This document shows positions 25,528-33,661 of a stretch of DNA of 64,000 bases, in pieces. This stretch comes from an uncultured Bacteroidales bacterium (lineage in GTDB: Bacteria > Bacteroidota > Bacteroidia > Bacteroidales > P3), in NCBI GenBank assembly GCA_900314925.1, contig OMXC01000011.1, forward strand, positions 124,001-188,000, read 5' to 3'. The notes below the pieces were generated by a model. That model saw only the letters and a program-made list of their open reading frames with translations. It was not told where the DNA came from and did not search any database. Both the position numbers and the translations under genes were made by a program. How positions within the stretch are numbered: position 1 is the first letter of the stretch; each line of letters starts with the position of its first letter.

Positions 25528-26307
25528 ATGCAAGAAATAACATTGTCAAACGGAGTGAAAATGCCCCTGCTGGGTTATGGCGTTTTTCAAGTGTCGCCCG
25601 CCGAGTGCGAGCGTTGTGTCAGCGATGCGCTGAGCGTCGGCTACCGGCTGATAGACACAGCACAAGCGTATGCCAATGAAGAAGGTGTGGGTAACGCCTG
25701 GCGCAAAAGTGGCCTGAAACGCGAGGAGCTTTTCCTCGTGACAAAGGTGTGGATTGCGAACAACGGAGAGGAAAAGGCAGCCAAGAGCATCGACGAGAGC
25801 CTGCGCAAGTTGCAGACGGATTACATCGACCTGCTGCTCATCCATCAGGCGTACGGCGACGTGTTCGGCACGTGGCGGGCGATGGAGAAAGCCTATCACG
25901 ACGGCAAGGTGCGCGCCATCGGCGTGAGCAATTTCCAGTCGGGCCGTTTCTTCGACTTCGCCCACTATGTGGATGTAAAGCCGATGGTGAACCAGCTGCA
26001 ATGCAACACCCTCATACAGCAGACAGCCATCGAGCCGATACTTGCAGAATTCGGCACACGTATGATGGCTTGGGGGCCGCTCGGCGGACAAGGAGTCGAT
26101 GGCATCGTGAAGAGTGAAGAGCTTGCCGCCATAGGTGCCAAGTATGGCAAAAGTGCCGCTCAGGTAGCCCTACGGTGGCTGACCCAGCGAGGTGTTGTGG
26201 CCATCCCCAAGTCCAGCCACAAAGAACGTATGGCGCAGAATTTCGACATCTTCGACTTCACCCTGACGTTACGGATAAAAACATTAACCCAATACTATTT
26301 ACAATGA
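25528..26307 (+). CDS. Aldo/keto reductase (2,5-diketogluconate reductase type), altered C-terminus
   Basis: The 259-residue product has the aldo/keto reductase fold with the catalytic tetrad visible: YRLIDTAQAYANEE (Asp and Tyr), LFLVTKVW (Lys), and LLLIHQAYGD (His). The NADPH site is AIPKSSHKERMAQNF. The family normally continues through FxLTxEDMxxI and another 20 or so residues, but here the frame goes from FDFTLT directly into LRIKTLTQYYLQ and stops. The tail was probably lost or replaced. The stop overlaps the ATG of the DUF362 gene (ATGA at 26304). A promoter-like TAATTTTG box sits at 25466-25473. Cytosolic. Confidence 0.88.
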   Translation: MQEITLSNGVKMPLLGYGVFQVSPAECERCVSDALSVGYRLIDTAQAYANEEGVGNAWRKSGLKREELFLVTKVWIANNGEEKAAKSIDESLRKLQTDYIDLLLIHQAYGDVFGTWRAMEKAYHDGKVRAIGVSNFQSGRFFDFAHYVDVKPMVNQLQCNTLIQQTAIEPILAEFGTRMMAWGPLGGQGVDGIVKSEELAAIGAKYGKSAAQVALRWLTQRGVVAIPKSSHKERMAQNFDIFDFTLTLRIKTLTQYYLQ

Positions 26308-27329
26308 AAAAAATCGCATTATTTGCCGCTGCGGCGCTGATGCTGCTCGGCTGCAACCAGAAACAGGAAACCGCAACGACCACACAGGAGCCCGAAGGCT
26401 CGGTGGTGTATATGACCCGCGACATCAGCCCCGAGGCGCTGGTGAAGATCTACCAAGCGCTGGGTGTTGAGGCCAACGGCCGCGTGGCCGTTAAGATCTC
26501 CACCGGCGAGGGCAGCAACCCCAACTACCTGAAGCCCGAGCTCATCAAGAACCTCGTGCAGCTGGTCGACGGCACCATCGTGGAGTGCAACACCGCCTAC
26601 GGCAGTGGCCCCGGCAACGAGAAGGACGAGCGCAACACCTCGGCCAACCACTGGAAGGTCATCGAGCGTCACGGATTCACGCCCCTGTTCAAGGTTGACA
26701 TTATGGACGAGGAGGGCGAGATGCGCATCCCCGTGCAGGACTCCACCCACATCAAGTACGACATCGTGGGCAGCCATATGGCCAACTACGATTTTATGAT
26801 TGCCCTCAACCACTTCAAAGGCCATCCGATGGGCGGCTACGGTGGAGCGCTGAAGAACCTCAGCATCGGCTGCGGCAGCGCCAACGGCAAGGCTTATATC
26901 CACTCCGCCGGCAAGATGGAGGTGCTCGATATGGCCAAGCTGTGGACACCCGAATTCATCGGTGACCAAGACGGCTTCCTCGAGAGTATGGCGGCTGCCG
27001 CTCAAGCCGTTACCGACTATTTCCGCGCAAAGAAAGGCATCGTCTACATTAGCGTGATGAACAATATGAGTATCGACTGCGACTGCGTGGACCATCCCGA
27101 GCCCGTGAAGCTTGAAGACTACGGCATCCTTGCCTCCACCGACCCCGTGGCCCTCGACCAGGCCTGCATCGACATCATCAACAACCAGAAGGTGACTGCC
27201 ACCAACGACCCCACCGACCTCCTCGCGCGTATCGACAAGCAGCACGGCATCCACACCGTCGAGCACGCCGAGAAGATAGGCCTCGGAAGCCGCCAGTACA
27301 AGCTGGTGTCAATCGACGGGAAGGAGTAA
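26304..27329 (+). CDS. DUF362 domain lipoprotein
   Basis: The start is ATG 26304, just behind the upstream stop codon; the longer frame from 26175 runs inside the reductase gene. The product has 341 residues with a lipoprotein signal (MKKIALFAAAALMLLGC, Cys 17). The DUF362 core includes VAVKISTGEGSNPNYLKPELIKNLV, ECNTAYGSG, LNHFKGHPMGGYGGALKNLSIGCGS and a Cys pair in SIDCDCVDHPEPVKLEDYGILASTDPVALDQACIDII. DUF362 proteins often accompany ferredoxin domains and redox enzymes; the reaction is unknown. The lipid anchor would place it in the periplasm. It is followed by a clear terminator. Confidence 0.87.
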   Translation: MKKIALFAAAALMLLGCNQKQETATTTQEPEGSVVYMTRDISPEALVKIYQALGVEANGRVAVKISTGEGSNPNYLKPELIKNLVQLVDGTIVECNTAYGSGPGNEKDERNTSANHWKVIERHGFTPLFKVDIMDEEGEMRIPVQDSTHIKYDIVGSHMANYDFMIALNHFKGHPMGGYGGALKNLSIGCGSANGKAYIHSAGKMEVLDMAKLWTPEFIGDQDGFLESMAAAAQAVTDYFRAKKGIVYISVMNNMSIDCDCVDHPEPVKLEDYGILASTDPVALDQACIDIINNQKVTATNDPTDLLARIDKQHGIHTVEHAEKIGLGSRQYKLVSIDGKE

Positions 27330-27360
27330 AACCCGCATTTATTCCTTCCGCAACAGCGAA

Positions 27361-27404
27361 GCCATCCGCCTCGGGAACCACACCTCCCTGGCGGATGGCT
27401 CTTT
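27361..27404 (+). terminator. Intrinsic terminator after DUF362
   Basis: GCCATCCGCC (27361-27370) pairs perfectly with GGCGGATGGC (27390-27399), followed by TCTTT. Confidence 0.75.
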
Positions 27405-27432
27405 ATGTTGCATATTTAGTTCCCGGCTGGCA

Positions 27433-27457
27433 CAATATTTTCGGGGAGTTGACGTTA
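27433..27457 (+). promoter_or_regulatory. CAATA-N12-TGACGTTA element, site 2
   Basis: CAATA (27433-27437) and TGACGTTA (27450-27457) have TTTTCGGGGAG-like sequence between them. The site ends 18 bases before ATG 27476 and its spacing is identical to sites 1 and 3. Confidence 0.5.
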
Positions 27458-27475
27458 AATATTGCGTAAGAAAAC

Positions 27476-27877
27476 ATGAAGGAGAGCGGCCTCATCGACA
27501 ACATGCTGCAAGACCTCCTGCAGTACGAGCGCCAGCTGAACCGCCTCGGGCTGCTCATCGTGGCCAACCAGCTGAAGGCGAAGAACGACGAGGTGCGCCA
27601 GCTCATCGCCCAGCGCAACGAGGAGCGCATGGAGCAGGTGCTCGGCGAGCTGAAAGCCGCCCGCGCCGTGAGCGATGTGGCCTACGCCGCCGTGGTGATG
27701 TTCACCAACGCCTACGCGCTGCTCAACCCCGACCGCGAGGAAGCCGTTGTCCTCGTCAAGCGGATGCAGGAAGACCTCGAATACTTCCGCCGCTACGCGA
27801 TGCCCGACCCGAATCGTTCGCGCGACACGAAACCCGACGGCGACGACGAGCCGCAGCCCGCCACGCCTGCCGAATAA
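27476..27877 (+). CDS. Small helical protein resembling the C-terminal half of DUF6261
   Basis: The 133-residue product is almost entirely alpha-helical and charged. The stretch NQLKAKNDEVRQLIAQRNEERM, ELKAARAVSDVAYAAVVMFTNAYALL and MQEDLEYFRRY resembles, from memory, the C-terminal half of the Bacteroidales DUF6261 family, which is usually about 230 residues. If so, the N-terminal half is missing. The tail (DTKPDGDDEPQPATPAE) is disordered. There is no signal peptide. The CAATA/TGACGTTA element lies 18 bases upstream. Function unknown. Confidence 0.6.
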   Translation: MKESGLIDNMLQDLLQYERQLNRLGLLIVANQLKAKNDEVRQLIAQRNEERMEQVLGELKAARAVSDVAYAAVVMFTNAYALLNPDREEAVVLVKRMQEDLEYFRRYAMPDPNRSRDTKPDGDDEPQPATPAE

Positions 27878-27892
27878 CCATGCAATCTTGCC

Positions 27893-28075
27893 CCGCATCA
27901 TTGCGCGGATATGAAACAGAGCTGCAAAACGGCCTTGCGATGATGCGAGGCCGTTTTGCATTGGTGTAAATGCCTTTTGCAATGATGCGGGACTATTTTT
28001 CAACGCTGCAATGCCCCGTGCAATGATGCGAGACCATTTTACACGACTGCAAGAGGGTTTTGCGATGATGCGAGG
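27893..28075 (+). repeat. 42-bp-spaced TTGCRATGATGCGRG repeats with a hairpin
   Basis: TTGCGATGATGCGAGG (27935), TTGCAATGATGCGGG (27977), GTGCAATGATGCGAGA (28018) and TTGCGATGATGCGAGG (28060) are 41-42 bp apart, and an inverted copy lies at 27893-27908. TGCAAAACGGCC and GGCCGTTTTGCA flank the first direct copy as perfect 12-bp arms. No coding frame was seen. The interval 28076-28173 holds only the leader of the next gene. Confidence 0.8.
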
Positions 28076-28173
28076 CGAAATTGCACAGAAACCGCAAATT
28101 TTCGCCACCCCGCGGACAATAAAATCCGCAATGTGGCGTTTGTTTCAGTGATTAACTTTTAATGGTTTAGAAT

Positions 28174-28626
28174 ATGAAGAAAATATTTTTGGCACTATTC
28201 GTGCTGTGCGGCATCGGTTTCGGTGCCGCGGCGCAGAGCACAAACAGCCTTGTGGGCAAATGGGAGTTCGTGAGCTGGACGCAAGTTCGCTATTGCCCCG
28301 ACCACCCTGATGAAAAATACGAGGATTGGGTCATTACAGACGACACAGAACTCCGCGACATCGAATTCCGTTCCGACGGCACATGCTCGATAGAACTTCT
28401 CTGCATAGGCAAGCGTGGCAATTGCCCGTATGAGGCAACGTGGAGCGCCACCGACAGCACCGTCACCATCGTGCACGACACATCGACGATGGTATTCCAG
28501 CTGAAGGAGCTGACAACCGACAGCATGGCTATCGTTCAACTTCACAGGGGCCCCATACAAATTGCACGCAACTGTGTGTTCGGCTACATCGATTCGGTTT
28601 ATGCTTATCGTCGCAAAAACAACTAA
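28174..28626 (+). CDS. Secreted lipocalin-like protein
   Basis: The 150-residue product has a clear signal peptide (MKKIFLALFVLCGIGFGAAAQ). The mature part opens with SLVGKWEFVSW, the GxW motif of lipocalin-like domains common in Bacteroidetes, then alternating beta strands (LRDIEFRSDGTCSIELLC, YEATWSATDSTVTIVHD, TMVFQLKELTTDSMAI). Likely a small periplasmic or surface beta-barrel; ligand unknown. Four Cys in the mature part could form disulfides. It is followed by a strong terminator and is probably monocistronic. Confidence 0.75.
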   Translation: MKKIFLALFVLCGIGFGAAAQSTNSLVGKWEFVSWTQVRYCPDHPDEKYEDWVITDDTELRDIEFRSDGTCSIELLCIGKRGNCPYEATWSATDSTVTIVHDTSTMVFQLKELTTDSMAIVQLHRGPIQIARNCVFGYIDSVYAYRRKNN

Positions 28627-28674
28627 CGACTAAAGGAATCCTCCGCATAGATGTAGGGTGATTATTTACAAGCA

Positions 28675-28715
28675 GAAAGCCGAGACCATTGCTGGCCTCG
28701 GCTTTCGTCGTTTTT
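28675..28715 (+). terminator. Intrinsic terminator after the lipocalin-like gene
   Basis: GAAAGCCGAG (28675-28684) pairs with CTCGGCTTTC (28697-28706). TTTTT follows at 28711-28715. Confidence 0.8.
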
Positions 28716-28873
28716 ATTGCGGTGATTTGTGAAAGAATTGGCGTAAAATGTGAAACTGCCGTGTGGCGGAATGTTCGTATCTTTGCAGTCGGAAACCGGT
28801 GAGGGTGAATGTGTGGAATGTATTTAGTCATCAACGATTTACAAGAATATCAACCCCAAACGGAACTACCGAT

Positions 28874-29521
28874 ATGAGCGCAAAACAGATTTTCACCACC
28901 CTCGCGGCCTTTGCACTCTTCCTGGCCTCGTCGGGCTGCAACGCACAAAGCAAGCAAGAGAATACTAACGCAATAACGCAATCAAACAATAACGCAATGA
29001 ACAAAATAGTCATCTTCTTCTCCCACGCGGGCGACAACTATGTAGTCGGCGACAACGGAGCCAACTACATAACAAACATCGAGGTCGGCAACACCAAGAT
29101 TGTGGCCGACTACATCAGCGAAATCACCGGTGCCGACCAATACGAGATCGTCACCCACAAGTACGACGGTATGGCCTATACGCCGCTTATCAACCTGGCG
29201 CAGGAAGAGGCCAACAAGGGCGAGCTTCCGCCATACGAAGGCGCCGCACCCGACCTCAGCAAATATGACACCGTCTTCATTGGCGGTCCTGTGTGGTGGG
29301 GTACCTACCCGCAGGTGATGTTCACCCTCTTCAAGGACATCGACCTTGCCGGCAAGACCGTCATTCCCTTCACCACCCACGAGGGCAGCGGCCTGGCCAA
29401 CTGCGTCAGCGACGTGAAGAAAGCCTTCCCCAAGGCCACCGTCACCGAAGGCTTTTCCATATACGGCCACGAGGTTCGCAGCGGCAAAGCCAAGGTTGAG
29501 AAATGGCTGAAGAACCTGTAG
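28874..29521 (+). CDS. Flavodoxin-fold lipoprotein (Flavodoxin_4 type)
   Basis: ATG 28874 is chosen because it begins a lipoprotein signal (SAKQIFTTLAAFALFLASSGC, Cys 22) and lies downstream of TATCTTTG (28778-28785); the frame open to 28763 would start before that box. The product has 215 residues. A linker of four 8-bp repeats encodes NAITQSNNNAM, and the flavodoxin fold then starts at Met 42 (MNKIVIFFSHAGDNYVVG). IGGPVWWGTYPQVMFTLF and TTHEGSGLANCV are the FMN loops of Flavodoxin_4. An FMN carrier outside the cytosol is unusual. Internal start at Met 42 would give a cytosolic form. Confidence 0.85.
   Translation: MSAKQIFTTLAAFALFLASSGCNAQSKQENTNAITQSNNNAMNKIVIFFSHAGDNYVVGDNGANYITNIEVGNTKIVADYISEITGADQYEIVTHKYDGMAYTPLINLAQEEANKGELPPYEGAAPDLSKYDTVFIGGPVWWGTYPQVMFTLFKDIDLAGKTVIPFTTHEGSGLANCVSDVKKAFPKATVTEGFSIYGHEVRSGKAKVEKWLKNL
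28966..28997 (+). repeat. Octamer tract inside a coding linker (TAACGCAA x4)
   Basis: TAACGCAA, TAACGCAA, TCAAACAA and TAACGCAA lie in tandem between the lipobox and the flavodoxin fold. Reversed, they read TTGCGTTA, matching the intergenic octamer family. Confidence 0.7.
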
Positions 29522-29537
29522 GTCTAAGGCGGAAGGG

Positions 29538-29562
29538 CAATATTCCCGGCGAATTGACGTTA
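29538..29562 (+). promoter_or_regulatory. CAATA-N12-TGACGTTA element, site 3
   Basis: CAATA (29538-29542), TTCCCGG core and TGACGTTA (29555-29562) end 7 bases before ATG 29570. Confidence 0.5.
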
Positions 29563-29569
29563 TATAGAT

Positions 29570-30121
29570 ATGAAACCCACAGGAAAGACATACGTCGGAA
29601 GCGATGAACTCTATGCCGACGTGCAACGCACTATGCGGCTCTGTGCCGAGATGAACAGCGGCTACCACACCGAGGCCGAGGTGCGCGACTGCCTGCGCGA
29701 GATTACACGCAGCGAGGTACCCGACACCGTGCGCGTCTTCACGCCGCTCAATATCAACTACGGCCCCGGCGTGCGCTTCGGCGACGACTGCTTTCTTAAC
29801 TTTGGATGCACACTACTGGCCATCGGCGGCATCACCATCGGCGACGGCGCCTTCATTGGTCCCCACTGTGTGCTGGCCACCGAGTACCATCCCGAGGACC
29901 CCGCCGCGCGCCACACGCTGCTCACCAAGCCCATCGTCATCGGCCGCAACGCATGGCTGGGTGCCGACGTCAAGGTACTGGCCGGCGTCACCATCGGCGA
30001 GAACGCCATCGTCGCCGCCGGCTCGGTGGTCACCAAGGATGTCCCCTCCAACATGGTGGTGGCCGGAACACCTGCCAAGGTGATTCGCGAAATCAATCAA
30101 AAAACCGCTCATATAAACTAA
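29570..30121 (+). CDS. Sugar O-acetyltransferase (Maa/NodL/LacA type)
   Basis: The 183-residue product has the maltose acetyltransferase N-terminal helical domain (about 10-55) followed by a left-handed beta-helix of hexapeptide repeats (FGDDCFLNFGCTLLAIGGITIGDGAFIGPHCVLAT and GRNAWLGADVKVLAGVTIGENAIVAAGSVVTKDVP). His 107 in EYHPEDPAARH is the expected catalytic histidine, in the extended loop. The enzyme transfers acetyl from acetyl-CoA to a sugar hydroxyl. It is first in a run of five closely spaced genes (to 33474); the radical SAM gene begins 7 bases after its stop. Confidence 0.9.
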   Translation: MKPTGKTYVGSDELYADVQRTMRLCAEMNSGYHTEAEVRDCLREITRSEVPDTVRVFTPLNINYGPGVRFGDDCFLNFGCTLLAIGGITIGDGAFIGPHCVLATEYHPEDPAARHTLLTKPIVIGRNAWLGADVKVLAGVTIGENAIVAAGSVVTKDVPSNMVVAGTPAKVIREINQKTAHIN

Positions 30122-30128
30122 CTATTCT

Positions 30129-31031
30129 ATGACAATCAAAGAAATTGACGTCAAGAGTGTGATGACCAAGTCGAACCTACCGGTCAGCGACTTCTCGGTC
30201 AATACGTATGTAGGATGCGCCCACGCCTGCAAGTACTGCTACGCCTCGTTTATGAAGCGTTTCACCAACCACCCCGAGCCGTGGGGCGACTTCGTGGACG
30301 TGAAGATTTGGCCCGACATCAAGAACGCCAAGCGCTATGTCGGCAAGGAGGCTTTTCTCGGCTCGGTGACCGACTGCTACCAGCCCTGCGAGGCCAAATA
30401 CAAGCGCACCCGCGCCCTGCTGGAACAGCTTCAAGGCAGCGGCATACGCATCAGCATCGCCACCAAGAGCGACCTCGTGCTGCGCGACCTCGACCTCATA
30501 AAGACATTCCCCGGCGCCCGCGTCAGCTGGAGCATCAACACACTCGACGAGGACTTCCGCCACGAGATGGACCGCGGCGTGAGCATCGAGCGGCGTCTGG
30601 AAGCCATGCGCCAGTTCTACGAGGCCGGCATCGACACCACCTGCTTCATCTCGCCCATCTTCCCCGGCATCACCGACGTGGAGGCCATCATCGAACGCGC
30701 CAAGGGTCAGTGTAACCTCGTGTGGCTGGAGAATCTCAACCTGCGCGGCGACTACAAAGGGCGCATACTGCAGTGGGTGCATGAACACCATCCCAGGCTC
30801 GACACCCTCTACCACGACATCTACACCCGCAAAGACCGCACCTACTGGCACGAACTCAACGCCGACCTGAGCCACTTCTGCGCCGACCGCGGCCTGCGCT
30901 ACGTACGCAACGACGACACCACCCACGCCCGCCACGGCGAGCCGCCGGTGGTGGTCAACTACTTCTACCACGAAGAGATAATCCCCTCGGCCCGCAAAGA
31001 GCAGCTGCGCCAAACCCGCATCTGTTGCTGA
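30129..31031 (+). CDS. Radical SAM protein (mobile pair protein B/SplB-like)
   Basis: The 300-residue product has the radical SAM cluster CAHACKYC (Cys 30, 34, 37) preceded by SDFSVNTYVG and followed by ASFMKRFTNHPEPWGDFVDVK, a strong match to the family annotated as radical SAM mobile pair protein B. GSVTDCYQPCEAKYKRTRALLEQL and SWSINTLDEDFRHEMDRG continue the barrel. Partner A, another radical SAM protein usually encoded next door, is not present: the neighbours are an acetyltransferase and a hydrolase. Substrate unknown. It is cytosolic. Confidence 0.87.
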   Translation: MTIKEIDVKSVMTKSNLPVSDFSVNTYVGCAHACKYCYASFMKRFTNHPEPWGDFVDVKIWPDIKNAKRYVGKEAFLGSVTDCYQPCEAKYKRTRALLEQLQGSGIRISIATKSDLVLRDLDLIKTFPGARVSWSINTLDEDFRHEMDRGVSIERRLEAMRQFYEAGIDTTCFISPIFPGITDVEAIIERAKGQCNLVWLENLNLRGDYKGRILQWVHEHHPRLDTLYHDIYTRKDRTYWHELNADLSHFCADRGLRYVRNDDTTHARHGEPPVVVNYFYHEEIIPSARKEQLRQTRICC

Positions 31032-31076
31032 GCGTTCGGCCAAAGGAGCAGAACAACCATGTAATCCCTAAATCAA

Positions 31077-32177
31077 ATGAAAAAGACCTTATTAGCGGCC
31101 ATGCTGCTCGGCGCTGTGCTGACAGCGTGCAACCAGACGACAACAAACGAACAAAAAGAAACGACTATGACAAAATTGGAACTGACTCAAGAGTGGGACA
31201 AGGTGTTCCCGCTTAGCGACATGGTTAACCACCGCAAGGTGACGTTCGAGACACAGTATGGGCTGACGTTGGCAGCTGACCTCTACACGCCCAAGGATGC
31301 ACAGGGAAAGCAGGCTGCCATCGCCGTGAGTGGTCCCTTCGGTGCCGTCAAAGAACAGAGCAGCGGACTCTACGCCATGCGGATGGCAGAGCGAGGCTTC
31401 GTGGCGCTGGCTTTCGACCCGTCATACACTGGCGAGAGCAGCGGTGAACCCCGCCGCACAGCGTCGCCCGACATCAACACCGAAGACTTCATGGCCGCCG
31501 TAGATTTCCTTTCCAAGCTGGAGGATGTCGACCCCGAACGCATCGGCATCATCGGCATCTGTGGATGGGGTGGCATCGCCCTCAACGCTGCCGCTGCCGA
31601 CACCCGCATCAAGGCCACCGTCGCCAGTACGATGTACGATATGACCCGCGTCAATGGAAACGGCTACTTCGACAGCGAGAACAAAGAGGAGTCGCGCCAC
31701 GCTGCTCGCGAGGCAATGGGCAAACAGCGCCTTGCCGACCCGATGGCGATGGCTGGCGGCGTCATCGACCCGCTGCCCGAGGAGGTTCCCCAGTTTGTGA
31801 AGGACTACCATGCATACTACAAGACTCCGCGCGGTTACCACAAGCGCAGCGGCAATAGCAACGACGGCTGGCGCGTCATCGGTACCCAAGCTTACGCAAA
31901 TGCCCGCTTCCTCTACTACATCAACGAGATCCGCTCCGCCGTACTCATAATGCACGGCGCCGAGGCCCATTCACGCTACTTTGGCGAAGCCGCCTACCAC
32001 TATATGGTTGAAGGCAAGGCCGATGGCTACAACTTCGTCGGCAAGCCCAATCCAAACCCCGCAAACAAGCAGCTTCTCATAATCCCCGGTGCCACACACT
32101 GTGACCTCTACGATGGCGGTACGGGCAACTACATACCCTGGGACACGCTGGCCGAATTCTTCAACAAGAACCTGTAA
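31077..32177 (+). CDS. Alpha/beta-hydrolase lipoprotein (YcjY-like)
   Basis: The product has 366 residues. The lipoprotein signal is MKKTLLAAMLLGAVLTAC (Cys 18). The hydrolase proper starts at Met 31 (MTKLELTQEWDKVFPLSDMVNHRKVTF). AADLYTPKD, GYALRMAERGFVALAFDPSYTGES-like and GIIGICGWGGIALNAAAADTRIKATV follow the YcjY-type family. The nucleophile elbow reads GICGWGG, with no classical GxSxG serine; Cys may serve or the site may be altered. MHGAEAHSRYF and GATHCDLYD supply the likely acid and His. Envelope location is expected from the lipid signal. The next gene starts 4 bases after the stop. Confidence 0.85.
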   Translation: MKKTLLAAMLLGAVLTACNQTTTNEQKETTMTKLELTQEWDKVFPLSDMVNHRKVTFETQYGLTLAADLYTPKDAQGKQAAIAVSGPFGAVKEQSSGLYAMRMAERGFVALAFDPSYTGESSGEPRRTASPDINTEDFMAAVDFLSKLEDVDPERIGIIGICGWGGIALNAAAADTRIKATVASTMYDMTRVNGNGYFDSENKEESRHAAREAMGKQRLADPMAMAGGVIDPLPEEVPQFVKDYHAYYKTPRGYHKRSGNSNDGWRVIGTQAYANARFLYYINEIRSAVLIMHGAEAHSRYFGEAAYHYMVEGKADGYNFVGKPNPNPANKQLLIIPGATHCDLYDGGTGNYIPWDTLAEFFNKNL

Positions 32178-32181
32178 CATT

Positions 32182-32718
32182 ATGAAGAAAGTAGTCGTTA
32201 TATCAACAAGTCTCCGCCATGGCTCTAACGGTCACGCTATGGCGGAGCAGTTCGCCAGTGGCGCCGAAGCTGCGGGACACCAGGTGGAACTAATCACGCT
32301 GCGCGGCAAGGAAATCAAGTTTTGCGTCGGATGCCTCTCGTGTCAGACGACGGGCGCCTGCATATTCAAAGACGATGTGCCGGCCATCATGGAGAGCGTG
32401 TTGAAGGCCGATGTCGTATGCTGGGCGACACCAATCTACTACTACGAGATGAGCGGCCAGATGAAGACACTCATCGACCGCATGAACGCCATGTACACCA
32501 GGGACTATCGCTTCCGCGACATCTACCTGTTGACAACCGCCTTCGAGAACGAGGCTTACGTCCCAGAGCGTGCTGAGAGCGGCCTACAGGGCTGGATTGA
32601 CTGCTTCGGCAAGTCCAAGCTCAAAGGCCATCTCTTCTGTGGCGGTGTTGGTGCCCCTAAAGAGATAGAAGGCAATGGCAAGCTTCAGGAAGCCTACGCA
32701 ATGGGTAAAGGTGTTTAA
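32182..32718 (+). CDS. NADPH-dependent FMN reductase/iron-sulfur flavoprotein family
   Basis: ATG 32182 lies 4 bases after the hydrolase stop and starts MKKVVVISTSLRHGSNG, the FMN-phosphate loop; the longer frame begins inside the hydrolase. The product has 178 residues. CVGCLSCQTTGAC (near 47-59) is a CxxCxxCx5C cluster matching Isf-type flavoproteins. WATPIYYYEMSGQMKTLIDRMNAMY is the conserved flavin-binding segment. It probably passes electrons between a ferredoxin and FMN; the EFR1 ferredoxin gene 3 bases downstream is a natural partner. Confidence 0.88.
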   Translation: MKKVVVISTSLRHGSNGHAMAEQFASGAEAAGHQVELITLRGKEIKFCVGCLSCQTTGACIFKDDVPAIMESVLKADVVCWATPIYYYEMSGQMKTLIDRMNAMYTRDYRFRDIYLLTTAFENEAYVPERAESGLQGWIDCFGKSKLKGHLFCGGVGAPKEIEGNGKLQEAYAMGKGV

Positions 32719-32721
32719 ACT

Positions 32722-33474
32722 ATGATACTCTACTTCTCAGGCACGGGCAACAGTTTGGCTATCAGCCGACAGCTGGCCGAGAGACTTAATGAGCAGGTGA
32801 TGCCGTTGGGCTTGGCGGTAAAGCACGACCTTTTGCAGGAACGGCGCATAGGCCTTGTGTTCCCCAGTTATTGGTTCAACGCACCGCGTGCAGTGACAGA
32901 GTTGTTGCTGCGTCTGCGGATTCCAAAAGATGCCTATGTCTTCATCGTCATCCCCTGCGGCGCTCAGGCTGGCAACGCCATCTGGACGGTACGGCGTATG
33001 CTGGCCGCCAATGGCATCGAGGTGGCTTACAGCCACAAGGTTCGTGTTCCAGACAATAGCGCCGTGGGCTTCGGCCGCAATCCCAACGACCAAGTATGGA
33101 AATTCGACCGCTATGCCGGACGCTTGGAGCGTATCGCCGCCGACATCGCCGCCGGCGTTCGCCGCTGTCATTATGCCTGGTGGGGCTTGCCGGGAGCCTT
33201 GTGCGCTATCCCTGCCGTGCTGCGACGCACGCTGCCCATGCTCACGCCGGCGGTAAATCCTGACAAGTGCATCGCCTGTGGGATATGCAGGGATGTCTGT
33301 CCGCAAGACAATATCACCCTTGTCGGCGGCAAGGCCCTTTGCGGCACCGACTGTGCCCAGTGTCTCGCCTGCGTCCATTTCTGTCCGCAGCAGGCCGTGG
33401 AGCTCGGCCACAAGCCAACGCCTCAAGCCCACCAGTACCATCACCCCAACGTGACAGTCGCCGATATGCGATGA
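32722..33474 (+). CDS. EFR1-family flavodoxin-ferredoxin fusion protein
   Basis: The 250-residue product opens with MILYFSGTGNSLAISRQLA, the short flavodoxin-like phosphate loop, and continues with LVFPSYWFNAPRAVTELLLRL. The C-terminal third has two 4Fe-4S motifs, CIACGICRDVCP (near 188) and CAQCLACVHFCP (near 213). This is the EFR1 (extracellular-flavodoxin-related) ferrodoxin family, cytosolic electron carriers of anaerobes. Codons and spacing tie it to the FMN reductase gene upstream. It is the last gene of the 29570-33474 run. The tail is His-rich (HQYHHPN). Confidence 0.9.
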   Translation: MILYFSGTGNSLAISRQLAERLNEQVMPLGLAVKHDLLQERRIGLVFPSYWFNAPRAVTELLLRLRIPKDAYVFIVIPCGAQAGNAIWTVRRMLAANGIEVAYSHKVRVPDNSAVGFGRNPNDQVWKFDRYAGRLERIAADIAAGVRRCHYAWWGLPGALCAIPAVLRRTLPMLTPAVNPDKCIACGICRDVCPQDNITLVGGKALCGTDCAQCLACVHFCPQQAVELGHKPTPQAHQYHHPNVTVADMR

Positions 33475-33503
33475 TTCACCTATTTCGGATATGTCAAAAT
33501 AAT

Positions 33504-33534
33504 TTTGCTATATCGCTCAACTTTTGTATCTTTG
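33504..33534 (+). promoter_or_regulatory. Promoter of pnp
   Basis: TTTG (33504-33507), a 19-base spacer and TATCTTTG (33527-33534) lie in a leader of about 120 bases before pnp. The leader holds no other gene. Confidence 0.75.
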
Positions 33535-33661
33535 CATTTTCTTTTTGCCGGTCTTTTGATGCCCGACGATGGAGATAGTAATTTGAATATTAATGCTTTT
33601 ATGGGTCTTGGGGGCGGTCCCCGAGGCTGCGGTAAAGTAATAGAAAACAATAAAAAACAAG

